64,000 nt of DNA from Typhlomys cinereus (Eukaryota > Chordata > Mammalia > Rodentia > Platacanthomyidae): the NCBI GenBank assembly GCA_023101885.1, contig JALPQD010000391.1, positions 1 to 64,000 on the forward strand. Reading direction: 5' to 3'. Shown here one piece after another: positions 23,240-33,120 of this stretch. The notes beneath the pieces are model-generated. The model saw only the letters and a list, made by a program, of their open reading frames with translations. It ran no database searches and had not been told where the DNA came from. Numbering within the stretch: position 1 is the first letter of the stretch; every line of letters starts with the position of its first letter. A program made the position numbers and the translations under genes.

Positions 23240-23345
23240 AGTGTGTGTGTGCGTGCGTGCATGCGTGTGCGTGTGTGTGTGTGTGCGTGCGTGTGCGTGT
23301 GTGCGTGCGTGCGTGCGTGCGTGTGCATGCGTGCGTGCGTGCGCG
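23240..23345. repeat. Mixed (TG)/(CG) alternating purine-pyrimidine tract
   Basis: Over 100 bp of strict alternation such as GTGTGCGTGCGTGCATGCGTG. Such tracts favour left-handed Z-DNA. It precedes an antisense SINE whose head is at 23450-23546. Confidence 0.95.
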
Positions 23346-23449
23346 TGTCCAGCATCCTTCCCTAGCTTGGACTCACAGGTGAAGGTGACTACCCTCTAGC
23401 CACTGTCCTATCTCTGCCTCCCCAGCGCTGAGATGACAAGTCCACGGTA

Positions 23450-23546
23450 CTACATGTAGCTTCTTCTAGGTGGGCTCCGGGCAATGAACTGAAGGTCTAA
23501 CGCTGGTTGGCCGGCACGTACAGACTCAGCCATCTGCCCAGTCCCA
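23450..23546 (-). mobile_element. B2/B3-type SINE, antisense, head region
   Basis: GGGCAATGAACTGAAGGTCT (degenerate antisense B box) and GACTCAGCCATCTGCCCAGTCCC (antisense A box) mark a tRNA-headed SINE. The TG/CG tract at 23240-23345 probably belongs to its tail side. Confidence 0.65.
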
Positions 23547-23595
23547 AAATGTTCTAAATAGTCTAAGTGTATTTAAATGGGAGATTCCTGCTGAT

Positions 23596-23778
23596 GAACT
23601 GCCAGGGTAGCTCGGTGGGGGAGGCACCTGCTTGGGACCCTAGAGACTGAGTTTGATGCCTGGAAGCCCATATGGTAGAAAGGGAGATGTAGCTTCTACA
23701 CTTTGTCCTCTAATCTCCACATGCACACTGTGTGGCACGTGCACCCCCACTATCCTCCCCCCAATAAATAAATAAATT
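23596..23778 (+). mobile_element. B3/B2-type SINE, sense
   Basis: AACTGCCAGGGTAGCTCGGT..GAGGCACCTGCTTGGGACCC is followed by GAGTTTGATGCCTGGAAGCC and a 3' part CTAATCTCCACATGCACACT. It ends in (AATA)n, a typical B2/B3 3' end. Confidence 0.8.
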
Positions 23779-24249
23779 CTAGAATCTTAACAAAAGAAGA
23801 CCCCTGATAACTGTAGCTTCAGAGCTGTGTCCCTTACCCCTCTTCCCTGCGTGGCTTCCTGGATGGTCATCTGGAGGAAGCCAAGTGACGGCTTGGTGGA
23901 CCTCCTTCCTGCCCAGCATCCACGGGACTCGGGCAGCCCCCGTGAGCCTACGTGCTATGTCCACGTCACCTCCTCCATCTCCCGTGCTCAATCTGGCCCC
24001 CATGGGCAGACGAGAAAGGGGCGGAGCAGAACCCCATTGGCCCGCTGTCTCACGTGGGCAAGGTATAGTATGCCGGAGCAAGAAGCAGGAGGAGATGAAG
24101 ATTCAAACAGCCAGAGGCCGGAGCCAGGCCCTCCGTGGCTGCGGCTCCTGCTTCACAACCAGGGGGGCTTGGCTTGGCCCCCTGGACAACTCCAGGGTCA
24201 CTGGGCACCGTGCCCGCTGGCCACAGACGACTGGCTTCAGTTCCTGTCT

Positions 24250-24545
24250 CTCAGAGGTCCACATGTGAAAGCTCCAATCCCCTTGCTGTACCCTTGGTAG
24301 CTGCTGTGCCCCTTCGAGAAGTCCCTGGATCGCTGGGAGCCTCGCTGTGTCCCGAGGGGGACCGAGGCGCCAGGTCTGTCCCACCGCCCTGCTGCTGCTT
24401 GGCTTGTGACGTCAGCAGTTTGCTCCTTCACCTTCCCTGCCAGGGTAACACCCTCATCACAGTCCCCTGACCTTGGCCTGGAACCTTCCAAACAGTGCAC
24501 TAAATAAACCTTCTTTCCTCAGTGAGCGATGGCCCCCGCTTCTGA
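24250..24545 (+). mobile_element. Possible MaLR-type LTR fragment, sense
   Basis: Its 3' part (AACCTTCCAAACAGTGCACT AAATAAACCTTCTTTCCTC) matches the polyadenylation end of rodent MaLR LTRs, and the upstream part is compatible but diverged. Borders are approximate. Confidence 0.4.
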
Positions 24546-24684
24546 CAAGCTCCTCCACCTCCCGAGAGTGCCAGCGGCAGTCAGGGACCGAGCCTTACCC
24601 AGATGGGCCTCGGGAGACAGTAAAGAACCGCAGCTAGAACTCAGCAAGAAAGTGTATTTAGCCCGTAGTGCTCTTTGGTTGTGG

Positions 24685-24806
24685 AAGGGTCTCATCTGGC
24701 CAGGCTGACTCTGAACTTGTTCTACAGCTTAGGATTTCTGGAACTTCTGACCTTCCCGCCTCTGCCTCTGAGATTACAAGTGTGTGCTGCCAAGCTCGGC
24801 TTTAAT
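24685..24806 (-). mobile_element. B1 SINE, antisense
   Basis: GGGTCTCATCTGGCCAGGCT is followed by TGACTCTGAACTTGTTCTAC, CCTCTGCCTCTGAGATTACA and AGTGTGTGCTGCCAAGCTCGGCTT. This is a nearly full antisense B1. Confidence 0.85.
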
Positions 24807-25715
24807 TGGCTCCTGGTGTGTAATAAGTTCTTAGACAGTTCACGTTGCATTTCCCACTTTGAAAAGGCGTACAGCGTGACAGGGCTCTGCACGGCCAGCC
24901 GTCGCCCTGCTTCCCTGCATTCCACAGTGCAGCTCAGTGTGGATTTCAGTAGCTGTGAGGTGGGCCGACAGCTTTGCCAGGACCCTCTTGAGGTCAAAGC
25001 CTAGTGCTGACCGCTGACTGGCGTGAAGGCCAGAAACACGTTCATCTCCTCAGGTTTTCAGCAAGCATCTTCAAAAAATCAAGAACAGTTGATGCACTTG
25101 ACCAAATGCCTATTGGACACGCTCAGATACGATCACATGCCTTTTCTCTTTAGGGACATGACCACATAGATCAACAGAAAGCTGGGATTGTGGGCATGAG
25201 CCACCACGCTTGGCTTGGAGTTTCTGGTACAGCCAGGGAGAACTTACTGTTCTTTTGTAGTATTGCACTAGGTATAATCACCGGTGTTACACGGTGGCTG
25301 TTTTATTTGCTTTTGATATGGTTCTGAATTCTCTTGCTGGTAGCTTATGTTGGAGCGTTGCTTAAGAATTCACGGATGAGACTGATCCATTCTAGAACAT
25401 CTCCCGCAGATGTCTAGAGGCCATGTTCATGTCTTTGACGTGCTTTGAGGAAATCACTAAGTGCTACAGATTGGAAAGGGGAACTGTAAACCTAGGTCGC
25501 CACACACATATTGCTTAAATTACAAAAGCAGCCATTCCTCCCATGGTTCGGGAGAGCATGAAGCATGACATCATGGTTTGGCCCCGGCACTCATGGGAGT
25601 CCCGATGGATTTAGGGGGAGGGCGTTTCCTGTAAAGTGTAATTAGAAGAAAGCGATGAGCACATTACACTGGAATCCGAGAAGATTCAGAGGCAGATGTT
25701 ATCTTAAAGAAGAGA
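24807..25715. other. Intergenic stretch, lower GC than its neighbours
   Basis: Unique sequence apart from a short antisense B1 relic near 25180-25220 (GCTGGGATTGTGGGCATGAG CCACCACGCTTGGCTTGG). No coding or RNA feature seen. The drop in GC around 25,080-25,700 contrasts with the GC-rich flanks. Confidence 0.5.
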
Positions 25716-26075
25716 GTCTGGGTGGGGGGCTCTTGGGAGCGGAGACAGGATGGTCAGGAGTTTGAGGTTGTCCTCGGCTGCACGGTGAAGTCAAGGCCAT
25801 CTGGACTGCAAAAGGCGTCTATGTGATGTCTGCCGGAAACGGAAGCAAAGCCCTGGAGATGAGCTAGCCCAAAGCCCTGGAGATGAGCTAGCCCAAAGCC
25901 TTGGAGATGAGCTAGCCCAAAGCCCTGGAGATGAGCTAGCCCAAAGCCCTGGAGATGAGCTAGCTCAAACCTTACGATCTCCTTTTTGTTCTCTTGTTTG
26001 AGACAGGCTCTTGTGCTGTCCAGGCTACTGTGGGATTCTCGATGGCTGATTGTGAGCATGCGCCATGCCTGGTGC
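25716..26075. repeat. Two B1 fragments flanking a 24-bp tandem repeat (5 copies)
   Basis: A sense B1 fragment (GGAGCGGAGACAGGATGGTC) at about 25,735-25,800 is followed by five copies of CCCTGGAGATGAGCTAGCCCAAAG (about 25,848-25,970). An antisense B1 fragment (TTTGAGACAGGCTCTTGTGC..) then runs at 25,998-26,075. The tandem unit is multiple-of-three, so it leaves the minus frame open as LAHLQGFG repeats. Confidence 0.8.
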
Positions 26076-26930
26076 TGGCCAGTCAAGGCCTGTCTGTGCT
26101 TCCCTCCTCGGATGACCTCATCTTTGTCACCAGCATTGCGTGCACCAGGGACTGTCTTTAGATCGGGTCCTCACCCGTGCTGGAAGCCAGGCATGCTGGT
26201 CAGATCTCAGAATTGCACCGTAACGTCGGTCCTGCTGACTCCATCACAGGCAAAGCGCGTGAGGCCCAGAGATGCAGAAAGATGGCCACAGAGCCTCAGC
26301 TGGGACGAGCAGAGCCAGGGTAGTGAACCAGGGGTTCTTGAGTCCAAAGGCTGGAAGGGTCAGTGTGCCAGGCACAGTGCCACAGGTAGTGCAGCTTGCT
26401 GTCTGCTGCCCTCAGCACAGCCAGCCCGCCACCCAGAGCAGATAGGCCGGGTGACTCGGGGTGGCTAAGCGAGCATGCACGCAGCTCTGCCAGGTTCACA
26501 AAGCTCTGAGCCCTGCTCGGGTGTCCGTCCCCCCTCCTTTAATCTTCTAGTGTCATGGGCAGTGCCCACGGCGTGGCCTTTGTTTGGGGGAAAGAAACAA
26601 ATGAGAAACTACTGGTTGGCACAAGTGTTTGTGTAGACTGGGTTCTGTCGAGAGCCTGGTTCACCCACCATGGACACATTGACCCTGGATGGTGAGTGTG
26701 AGGGAGGGAGCAGGGGAGCCTAACTGAAGTCATCCCAGCCTTCAGGACCCCACCACCGGCGTGGGACGGGGCCTCAGCGAGCCCACAGGCCTGCATTGGG
26801 TTCTACAGCACAGCCCCTGAGCGTGGAGAAGAGGCAGCCTGGATCCAGAGCCAGAAAAGAGACGGATGCCCTCGCCTGCTAACCCCCCCACCCAGACCTC
26901 CCAATGGGGAGGACCCCAAAATAAACCAGG
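26076..26930. other. Intergenic stretch with no recognised feature
   Basis: Unique GC-rich sequence. The open frames are unsupported by splice context or familiar protein motifs. Confidence 0.5.
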
Positions 26931-27092
26931 CTCTGGACAGGGCTCAGCGGCTGAGGTGCTGTGTGCAAACCTGCTGGCCACATGGCGGAAGGAAAGAACT
27001 GACCTCCAAACGTCGTCCTCTGACAGCTTCACCCCACGCGCTGTGGCGTGCGTGCACTTCCCACATAAATAAAATATGGGAAATAAATGAAT
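26930..27092 (+). mobile_element. B3-type SINE, sense
   Basis: GGACAGGGCTCAGCGGCTGAGGTGC is followed by GGCCACATGGCGGAAGGAAAG, CTCTGACAGCTTCACCCCAC, GTGCACTTCCCACATAAATA and an A-rich tail. This is the general B3 plan, diverged. Confidence 0.75.
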
Positions 27093-27732
27093 CAAGGTGT
27101 CTTGCATGAGGCGTGATCTGTTCTAGAAGGAAATGTCTGCATCTGAGGCTTGGGGCCCCCGTAGCTACCTTTTATCACTGTGAGGGGGTGGCCAGTCTCT
27201 GCAGAAGCAACCCTGGTGTTTTAGGGCTAGACACAGCTTGATGGCTTTGCTTGAACCTACCCCATCCACACAGGACCCCAGCAGCAGGTTGAGGGGTCCC
27301 CTCTCTGGCTGACAGCCCCTTCTCAACTCCAGTCTAACCCGGACACCGGCAGCCCCTGGCACCTTCCTGCAATCACAGGACAGGTCTGAGGCCGCAGCGC
27401 CTTGCTGCTTTGTACCCGGGATGATGATGGCACAACCGGCCTTCAGCCTTTGTTCTCAAAGTGCCCCAAGACCTAGTGATCCCTCTTCTCCCCCTGCGAG
27501 AATGGCTGGCGGTGGATGTGCCCGCATGTGCAGGTGGGGAAGCCGGACGAGGGGGGACAGGCTGTGGCTTGCAGAGTGTCAGTGCTGGTGACACTGTTGG
27601 GGGCAGTGGAGGTGGTGGAGTGGCCGGGTGGAGCACAGCTGTGTTCAGAGTGAACCCACGGCAAAGTGTGGACAGCTGGCAGCGCGTGGGTGTGAGTGCC
27701 GCCCTCAGGCGCACGTGTTGCAGCTCTAGCTG
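27093..27732. other. Intergenic stretch with no recognised feature
   Basis: GC-rich unique sequence. Confidence 0.5.
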
Positions 27733-28046
27733 GTGTTAATGTCTGCAAAGGTCGAGGTGCCTTTAGGAGGCGGAGCCTTGCCGGAGGAAGACAGCACAGG
27801 GGGCGGGCCTTGAGGCTTGGCACCCCTAGCCCTGCTTTGTCTCCTTTGCTTTTGCTCTCTCTGCCTTGCTGTCAGCTGCGGCGGCCTGAACCGGCCTCCT
27901 GTTTCTGCCTCCAGCCACGCCTTCCGCTGTACGATTCCTGCCACCATGAATGGTGCCCCTTGGGAAACCACAAGCCAAGTGAGTCTCCCTTTCTCCCTAA
28001 GCCGCTTGGTCTGAATGTTGGCTCACAGCGGCAAAAAGCGACAGCG
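27733..28046 (+). mobile_element. MaLR-type (ERVL) LTR, sense, truncated
   Basis: GTGCCTTTAGGAGGCGGAGC CTTGCCGGAGGAAGACAGCA then GGGGCGGGCCTTGAGGCTTGG are the standard internal landmarks of rodent MT/ORR1-type LTRs. The 3' part (CGCCTTCCGCTG..ACCATGAATGG..CCACAAGCCAAG..CTTGGTCTGAATGTTGGCTC) fits the same LTR. The 5' end is missing the usual TGTNATGGTTTG start. Confidence 0.8.
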
Positions 28047-28254
28047 GCTCATCCCGGCCCGCCACTGTTTCTGTCTAAGGAGGCTGGAGGAGAGGCAGTC
28101 ACTGACTGTCGGGCGGACCCCACTGGGCCAGCTCCAGGACGGGCAGCGGCATCAGGCGGAGATAGTGTGGCCATGTAAGGAGGTGGCAGGGGTGTCCTCC
28201 TGGGGAGCTCGCAGCCTCACAGGGGAGGTGGGCGGGGCGTGCACCAGCAGGAAA

Positions 28255-28410
28255 GGAACGTGCACGTGCAGGGAGCCTGCTGTGTGCTGGACACGGACAA
28301 CTCATCCCATCCTCAGGAACATGCAGCTAGGTGGGTCTCGTGCACGTGGCTAAGGGGGCGAGAGAAGCCTCAAGACACAGTGAGGATCACACAGGTGTCA
28401 GAAATAATGG
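28255..28410 (+). mobile_element. L2-type ancient repeat remnant
   Basis: GAGCCTGCTGTGTGCTGGAC, then CTCATCCCATCCTCAGGAAC and a CACAGTGAGGATCACACAGG segment, follow the 3' end of an L2 element. It is old and shared across mammals, hence diverged. A second L2-like scrap lies at about 28,765-28,805 (CACACGTTTGTTGAATGCCT). Confidence 0.6.
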
Positions 28411-29837
28411 TTTTCCAAAGACATTTGCTCCTAACCTCCAGCTGGCCCCCTCACCCTGGCTCCGCCCTGGCCGCGGATCCGCCCTGCGCCCTCCCTCAGC
28501 CGACCACCCTGGCTCGCGGAGCGCACGCACAGTCTGCTCTTGCAAAGGCAGTGGAATCTTCACGGCGGAGGCCAGCTGAGTCCTGTATCTATCCATGTTT
28601 TGCCCAGTGCGTGACAGGACGGAGACAGCTCAGGTGCATGGCGACAGAGGCTCTGGGTGTGCAGGAAGTGGGTTGGGATCCCCCCCAAACATGATAAACT
28701 TGCCATTCCGTTGCCCTCTGGCTTGCACTGCTTGGGGCGGGGAGTCAAGGATCAGGGAGAGTTCACTAATTCACTTGCACACGTTTGTTGAATGCCTACG
28801 CTCCTGCTTTACTTGGAACTCAGTGTAAATTGACACACTGTGGCTTAACAGACATGGCTCCATCTCTCCCTCCCTTCTTTCTCTGTCATTTCCTTTTTGG
28901 AGACAAAGCATCAAATGTAACTTGGGCTGACTCGGAGCTTGCTATGCATCCTCCTCGGGCTCCAAACTCTTGGGCTACCTGTCCTGTGCTGGGTTTATAG
29001 ATCCGTCATCTTTGTCCCACGGGGAATGTGTGGCCAGGCGATTGCCGGCCTTATTTGGGAATCAGTCGTACAAGGGTCAGACTTGATCTCAATCTCTTGC
29101 CTTTTCCTCCTGGCCACAAGGCGGTCGCTGGGACTCCAGACATCACACACGTGTTCCAGTTTATCCCCACCACTGATAAAAAGTCTCACTGTGCCCTTGT
29201 TTCCCAAGACAGCAAATCCCCCTCTCCCCACCCAGTGGAATGTTGGAGAGCAATTACTGGAATGTTCAGCTGGGGAGAAGAGAGAGGCAGCTATCAATAT
29301 GTGTCTCGTCTGCCTGACTGCAAGTTCTCACCTCAACTCCGCTGACTGCAGAGGTAGGAAGAGATGCCTGCGGCACAGCTTCCACGGAGCTGTCCCCTGA
29401 GGGCCACAGAGGGGATCCCTCAAGGGTGCAGGCAGCAGGGGCCTATGGCAAGAAAATCAGGAGATAAAGAATCACTACCGTTTACTTCCTGAGTTTAAAC
29501 ATATACTGTATGACTTTGCATATCTTCATCTTCATCAATCCTCACCGGGGTCCTGAAGGACGGGTGGTCGGGTGGTCAGCTCTCACGGTCATGTCCATGT
29601 TGGTCCAGCACACTGCAGCTAGAGCCCTTCCAACCGCCTTCTGCCATCTTTTCCCTGACCAAAGTCATGTGACTTCCCTGGGTCTCAGGGGGTCTGAGAA
29701 GGGAAGACAGGGCCCTCCCAGCTTCTGCAATTGAACGTGATTGGACACCAGCGAACAAATCAGATTCAGGCTGTCCCCGAATGCCATGTAATATTGCCCA
29801 GTGGTTACAGGAACACGGACAGTCACAGAACCATCGG
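28411..29837. other. Intergenic stretch with mostly unique sequence
   Basis: Apart from the L2-like scrap near 28,765 I see no named repeat or gene. A weak antisense B1-like segment lies around 28,890-28,990 (TTTTTGGAGACAAAGCATCA..CTCCAAACTCTTGGGC). Confidence 0.5.
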
Positions 29838-29985
29838 GCCTGTGAGAAAGCTCAGTGTGTAAGGCGCCTGCTCCCTAAACCGGGAGACCTGAGGTCTAAC
29901 CCCCAGAAACCCACATGGTGGAAGGACAGGACTCATTGCTGAAAGTTGTTCTCTGACTTCTATCCACATGTGTGTACCTTCTTTT
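29838..29985 (+). mobile_element. B3-type SINE, sense
   Basis: GGGCCTGTGAGAAAGCTCAGTGTGTAAGG is followed by GACCTGAGGTCTAACCCCCA (B box), AACCCACATGGTGGAAGGAC and TTGTTCTCTGACTTCTATCC. It is a clear B3 with a pyrimidine-rich 3' side. Confidence 0.85.
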
Positions 29986-31062
29986 TTCTCTTTCTTCCTC
30001 TTCTCTGTTTCTCCCTACTTTCTTATATACATAAATAAAATCGAATCAAAGTACTTCTCAAGTATATTTCTCGGGAGCATACAGTTACAAGACCCAGAAA
30101 TCTCTGCTCAAGGTATCAGACCTTTCCAGGGACGGTCTTCCCTTTCGGGTTGGTGGAAACTTGTGGCTGCTCTGCTGAGAATATTCTTAAGGCTTCACAT
30201 GGATGTCAGGTAAGGCACAGGGGTGGCCAATGAGTAGCATAAGACAGTCCCAGGTTACTTGATTCTGGAGCTGCAACATTTCAACTCTTCATGGCCAAGA
30301 AGTTTGGTCCATCATTGAGCCTTGCAGAATCTTCATCATCAGTTCGGCTTTTTTCTTTTTCTGGCAACTTTAATTTTCAAGAGCCTGGGAGAAGTGTTGA
30401 GAGAGACAGGCCAGCCAGGCAAACAGCAGCCGCTGCCACCTCTGAACTGGAAAGTGCGGGCACTTTGCACACTTGGAACCCAGCCAGCCACAGTTCTGCT
30501 CTGAAGCTTTCAAACAGATCACTGAGATGAACTCTGGAAAGTTGGAGATGTCCTGAATGCGAGTCACGGGGAGGGGACTTGGGAGTCCCCGACTTGCTTT
30601 TTATTGGTTCATAGAGTCGCATCGCACACACGCAGCACCCATGTGTCTAAGCGTGCTCCCACCCACGGCGAAGTCAGTGCGTGATCTTCGCCTGGGGTCT
30701 GGCTGGGGTCTCTCGGTCTGGCTGGGGTCTCTCATTCTGCTGGTGGGGCGGTGCCCTCTTCCGAGGCTGGTGTAGGGCGGGATCTGCTTCCTTAGCTCAG
30801 GGGTCGGGTCGTAGGCGGAATGTACTTCTTTGGCAGGCGGAGACAGGCCATGTCGGGGCAGAATCGCAAACCCGGAGCTCTGGCTCCCGAGGGACACAGA
30901 CAAATGGACAGGTCGGAGCAGCTCCCCAAGGGAGGGCCCGAGTTCGCTTCCTCTCCACTCCTAAATGTTTGCCGAGTGACTAGGGAGATGGACGGGTGCA
31001 TGGGAATTGTGGGATTTCAGATGTCAGGTGATCACTTCCCGGACTCAGTTTCCCTTTTTCTG
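29986..31062. other. Sequence upstream of the CpG-island promoter
   Basis: Mostly unique. There is a short tandem of CTGGCTGGGGTCTCTC at about 30,695-30,735. From about 30,780 the CpG content rises toward the island (GGGTCGGGTCGTAGGCGG). This kilobase may contain distal promoter elements, but I cannot name specific sites. Confidence 0.5.
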
Positions 31063-31100
31063 TTAGAAGTCCAGTGCGCTCTCCATTGCGCCACAGGGCC
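31063..31100 (-). pseudogene. Partial tRNA-Arg(TCT)-like sequence, 5' half only
   Basis: On the minus strand, 31100 down to 31063 reads as the first 38 nt of a tRNA-Arg-TCT. It has a 7-nt acceptor strand GGCCCTG, TG, a D stem GCGC...GCGC with an intact A box TGGCGCAATGG, an anticodon 5' strand CTGGA and the loop CTTCTAA with anticodon TCT. The match then stops: the expected TCCAG anticodon 3' strand, T arm (GGTTCGANTCC) and acceptor 3' strand are not found in the next 80 nt. It is therefore a fragment, perhaps a retro-inserted 5' tRNA half. It lies about 100-350 bp upstream of the GC boxes at 31.35 kb. An intron-containing tRNA with a degraded 3' half is an alternative. Confidence 0.6.
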
Positions 31101-31189
31101 AGGCCGGCTTCCCCTTTCTGAAGCAGGCCTGCCTCTCGCCCTCGGCCCTAGAAGCCCGAGCTCGGCTTTAAGATGAGCCCTGGCTGGTG

Positions 31190-32320
31190 GGCGGCGGCCA
31201 AGTGGGCGTGGGGCCGGGCGTTCCGGGAGCCGCGAACTGGGTCAGCGCGCGCTCCGACCCTCGCCCCCGCCCCCGCGGCCCTGCCCAGCCTCTCTTTGTT
31301 CCTCCCGGCTCCGCCTCCTCGGCCGAACTCCCTTTCCATTGGCCGGGGGGCGGGTCCCGGCGGTGGGCGGGGCGAGGCGCGGGCGGGGGGCGGGGCGTCT
31401 CGCGCGGAGCCCGGGAGCGAGCGCGGGCCGGGGAGCGAGCGCGGAGCGGCGCGGGACCCGCCCCGGGGCTCCATTGTTGAGGCGGCCGCGGCGCAGCGGG
31501 CTGCGGGCTGCGGGCTGCGCTCGCTCGGCTGGGCTCGGCCGGCGCTGCGGGCAGGAGCCGGCACCGAGAGCCGGTGGCCTGAGGTAGGCGGCGGGCGCGC
31601 GCCGGGCGGGGTCCTGCTGTCCCGGGGGCGTCCGCGGCCCCGGGCCGGGCTGCTCTCCCCGGGGCCGGTGAGCTCTCTGAGCCCGGGGGTCCTGGCGTTC
31701 CTCGGAGGTCCGGCCCGGGCGGGGGTCATCGCGCCGGGAAGTCCCCGGCCGCGTCCCCAGGCGGGAGGCGTCTTCGGATCCTCACGACGGTCCCGGGGCT
31801 GGACCGAGGTCTGCGGGCGGGGCGGGGTCTCGGGACCGAGCGGGGGTCCCACCGTTCCGACCAGGTCCCGGGGGTCTGATGACGCCCTCGGTCTCTCACG
31901 ACGGAACCCAGTCTGGAGGGGGTCCCCAGACCCCGCGGGGCCCCGGGTTCGGTGCTGCCATCGAGCGCTGCCCGGGTTGTGGCCACCGCCCCGAGCGCCT
32001 GCGGGGCAGGTTCAGGACCGAGAGGGGACGCAGCGGGGCCGGGCCGGGAGGTCCCCGGTGCGCCCCGGCATTGTCTCGCTGCGGGGTGACACCAGGGCTC
32101 CGCGCCTCGAGGGCCCCGTCGCGCCGTGAGTGGGCCCGTGTGGACCCTCCCTCCTGTGTGTGGCCAGCTCACTGTCACCGCGGGCGATCGCGGGGCCCCG
32201 CGCGCGGGGGCCCCTCGGGGCGGTGCGGGCGACCCAGGAGGTAGCTGGGTGCACCTTCCCGCGTGGGGCGATCGCTGCCCCCACGCAGGCGCCGAGGCTC
32301 TGGCGCCAGACCTTAGTGGG
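31190..32320 (+). promoter_or_regulatory. Afap1: CpG-island promoter, probably of Afap1
   Basis: This 1.1-kb block is the densest CpG stretch of the window. It holds an inverted CCAAT box (ATTGG, 31338-31342) within CCATTGGCC. GC boxes of Sp1 type lie at about 31347-31355, 31365-31373 and 31385-31396, with no TATA box near by, and GCTGCGG tandem copies lie near 31500. This fits a broad, TATA-less housekeeping-type promoter. A splice donor at 31583/31584 places the first exon inside the island and sets the direction as +. The assignment to Afap1 rests on conserved mammalian order: ABLIM2 and AFAP1 are neighbours, transcribed in the same direction, with about 20-25 kb between the Ablim2 end and the AFAP1 start. 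Here the gap is 18 kb. Confidence 0.75.
31430..31583 (+). other. Afap1: Putative non-coding first exon of Afap1 (5' UTR)
   Basis: The 3' border is a good donor, GGCCTGAG|GTAGGC, at 31583/31584. The 5' border is not visible and I place it just downstream of the GC boxes, so the start may be off by 100 bp. The segment has no ATG in + orientation that opens a recognisable protein, which agrees with AFAP1 having its start codon in a later exon. AFAP1 is an adaptor that binds actin filaments and Src-family kinases and carries PH domains. None of those coding exons lies in this window. The gene assignment depends on synteny, not on coding sequence. Confidence 0.5.
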
Positions 32321-33081
32321 ACTCTTCCTTCGTGTGTCCTTGAGTGTGACAGCGTGGACTTGTGCCGTGGGGTGGTGGTCGCCCCGTGGGGATGGCTGTT
32401 GGCTGCTCATTTCGGCGCACGGCGAGGTGGCGGTGCTTCTGTCCTTGTGAGCCAGGCTGCCTTTCCTGGGTGCAGCTGATCTGGGGTGGTCGGACTGTCA
32501 CCCAGTTTTTGATCTACAGCTCTTGCCGAAAGAGCAGAGGCAGAGCTGTGTGGGCTCTGGAGCCGCCTGCCCACCCCCCTTCGCTGGCGGGTCCCTGGGG
32601 AGCGCAGGGCTGTCAACCGCGCTGTAACCACGCTAGTTGCTGCTCCTGCCAAGGCTCGCAGGCCCAGGAGCCCGCTGATTGGAGGGCGCAGAGCCCCTCT
32701 GTGCTGAGCTTCTTGATTTCTTCTGTTAGGAATGGAAGGAAAAAAAAAATTCTGGAAAGCTAGATTTAACTTTGTAGCTCTCTGGGCCTGGCAAGTAGAG
32801 GAAACACTCCCAAGAATTTGGCGGGCAGAAAAATGCGTTTGAATCAGGACCATCCACACCCAGGGATGAGGCCAAGGCAGTTACAGTGGGAGGCAGGTCA
32901 GGTCGTGAGGGCTGCTGCTGGGTAGGTTGGGGACAGGGAGGGCTAATGCCGGCCACGGGTCTGTCCTCTTTGGCCACTAAGGGGTCCTTAGGTAGTTTAC
33001 TGTTTCTTTAAGTGCTTGAAACACACCTGCCCTAGGCATGATTGTTGATCCCGGAGGATGTGGAATCAGGACAGTCTATGA

Positions 33082-33120
<39 letters not shown>

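Noticed and set aside
31148..32129. Long GC-rich frames on both strands through the CpG island (234 and 318 codons)
   Set aside because: Low stop density in CpG islands produces such frames. They match no protein family, and the + frame runs straight through the splice donor at 31584.
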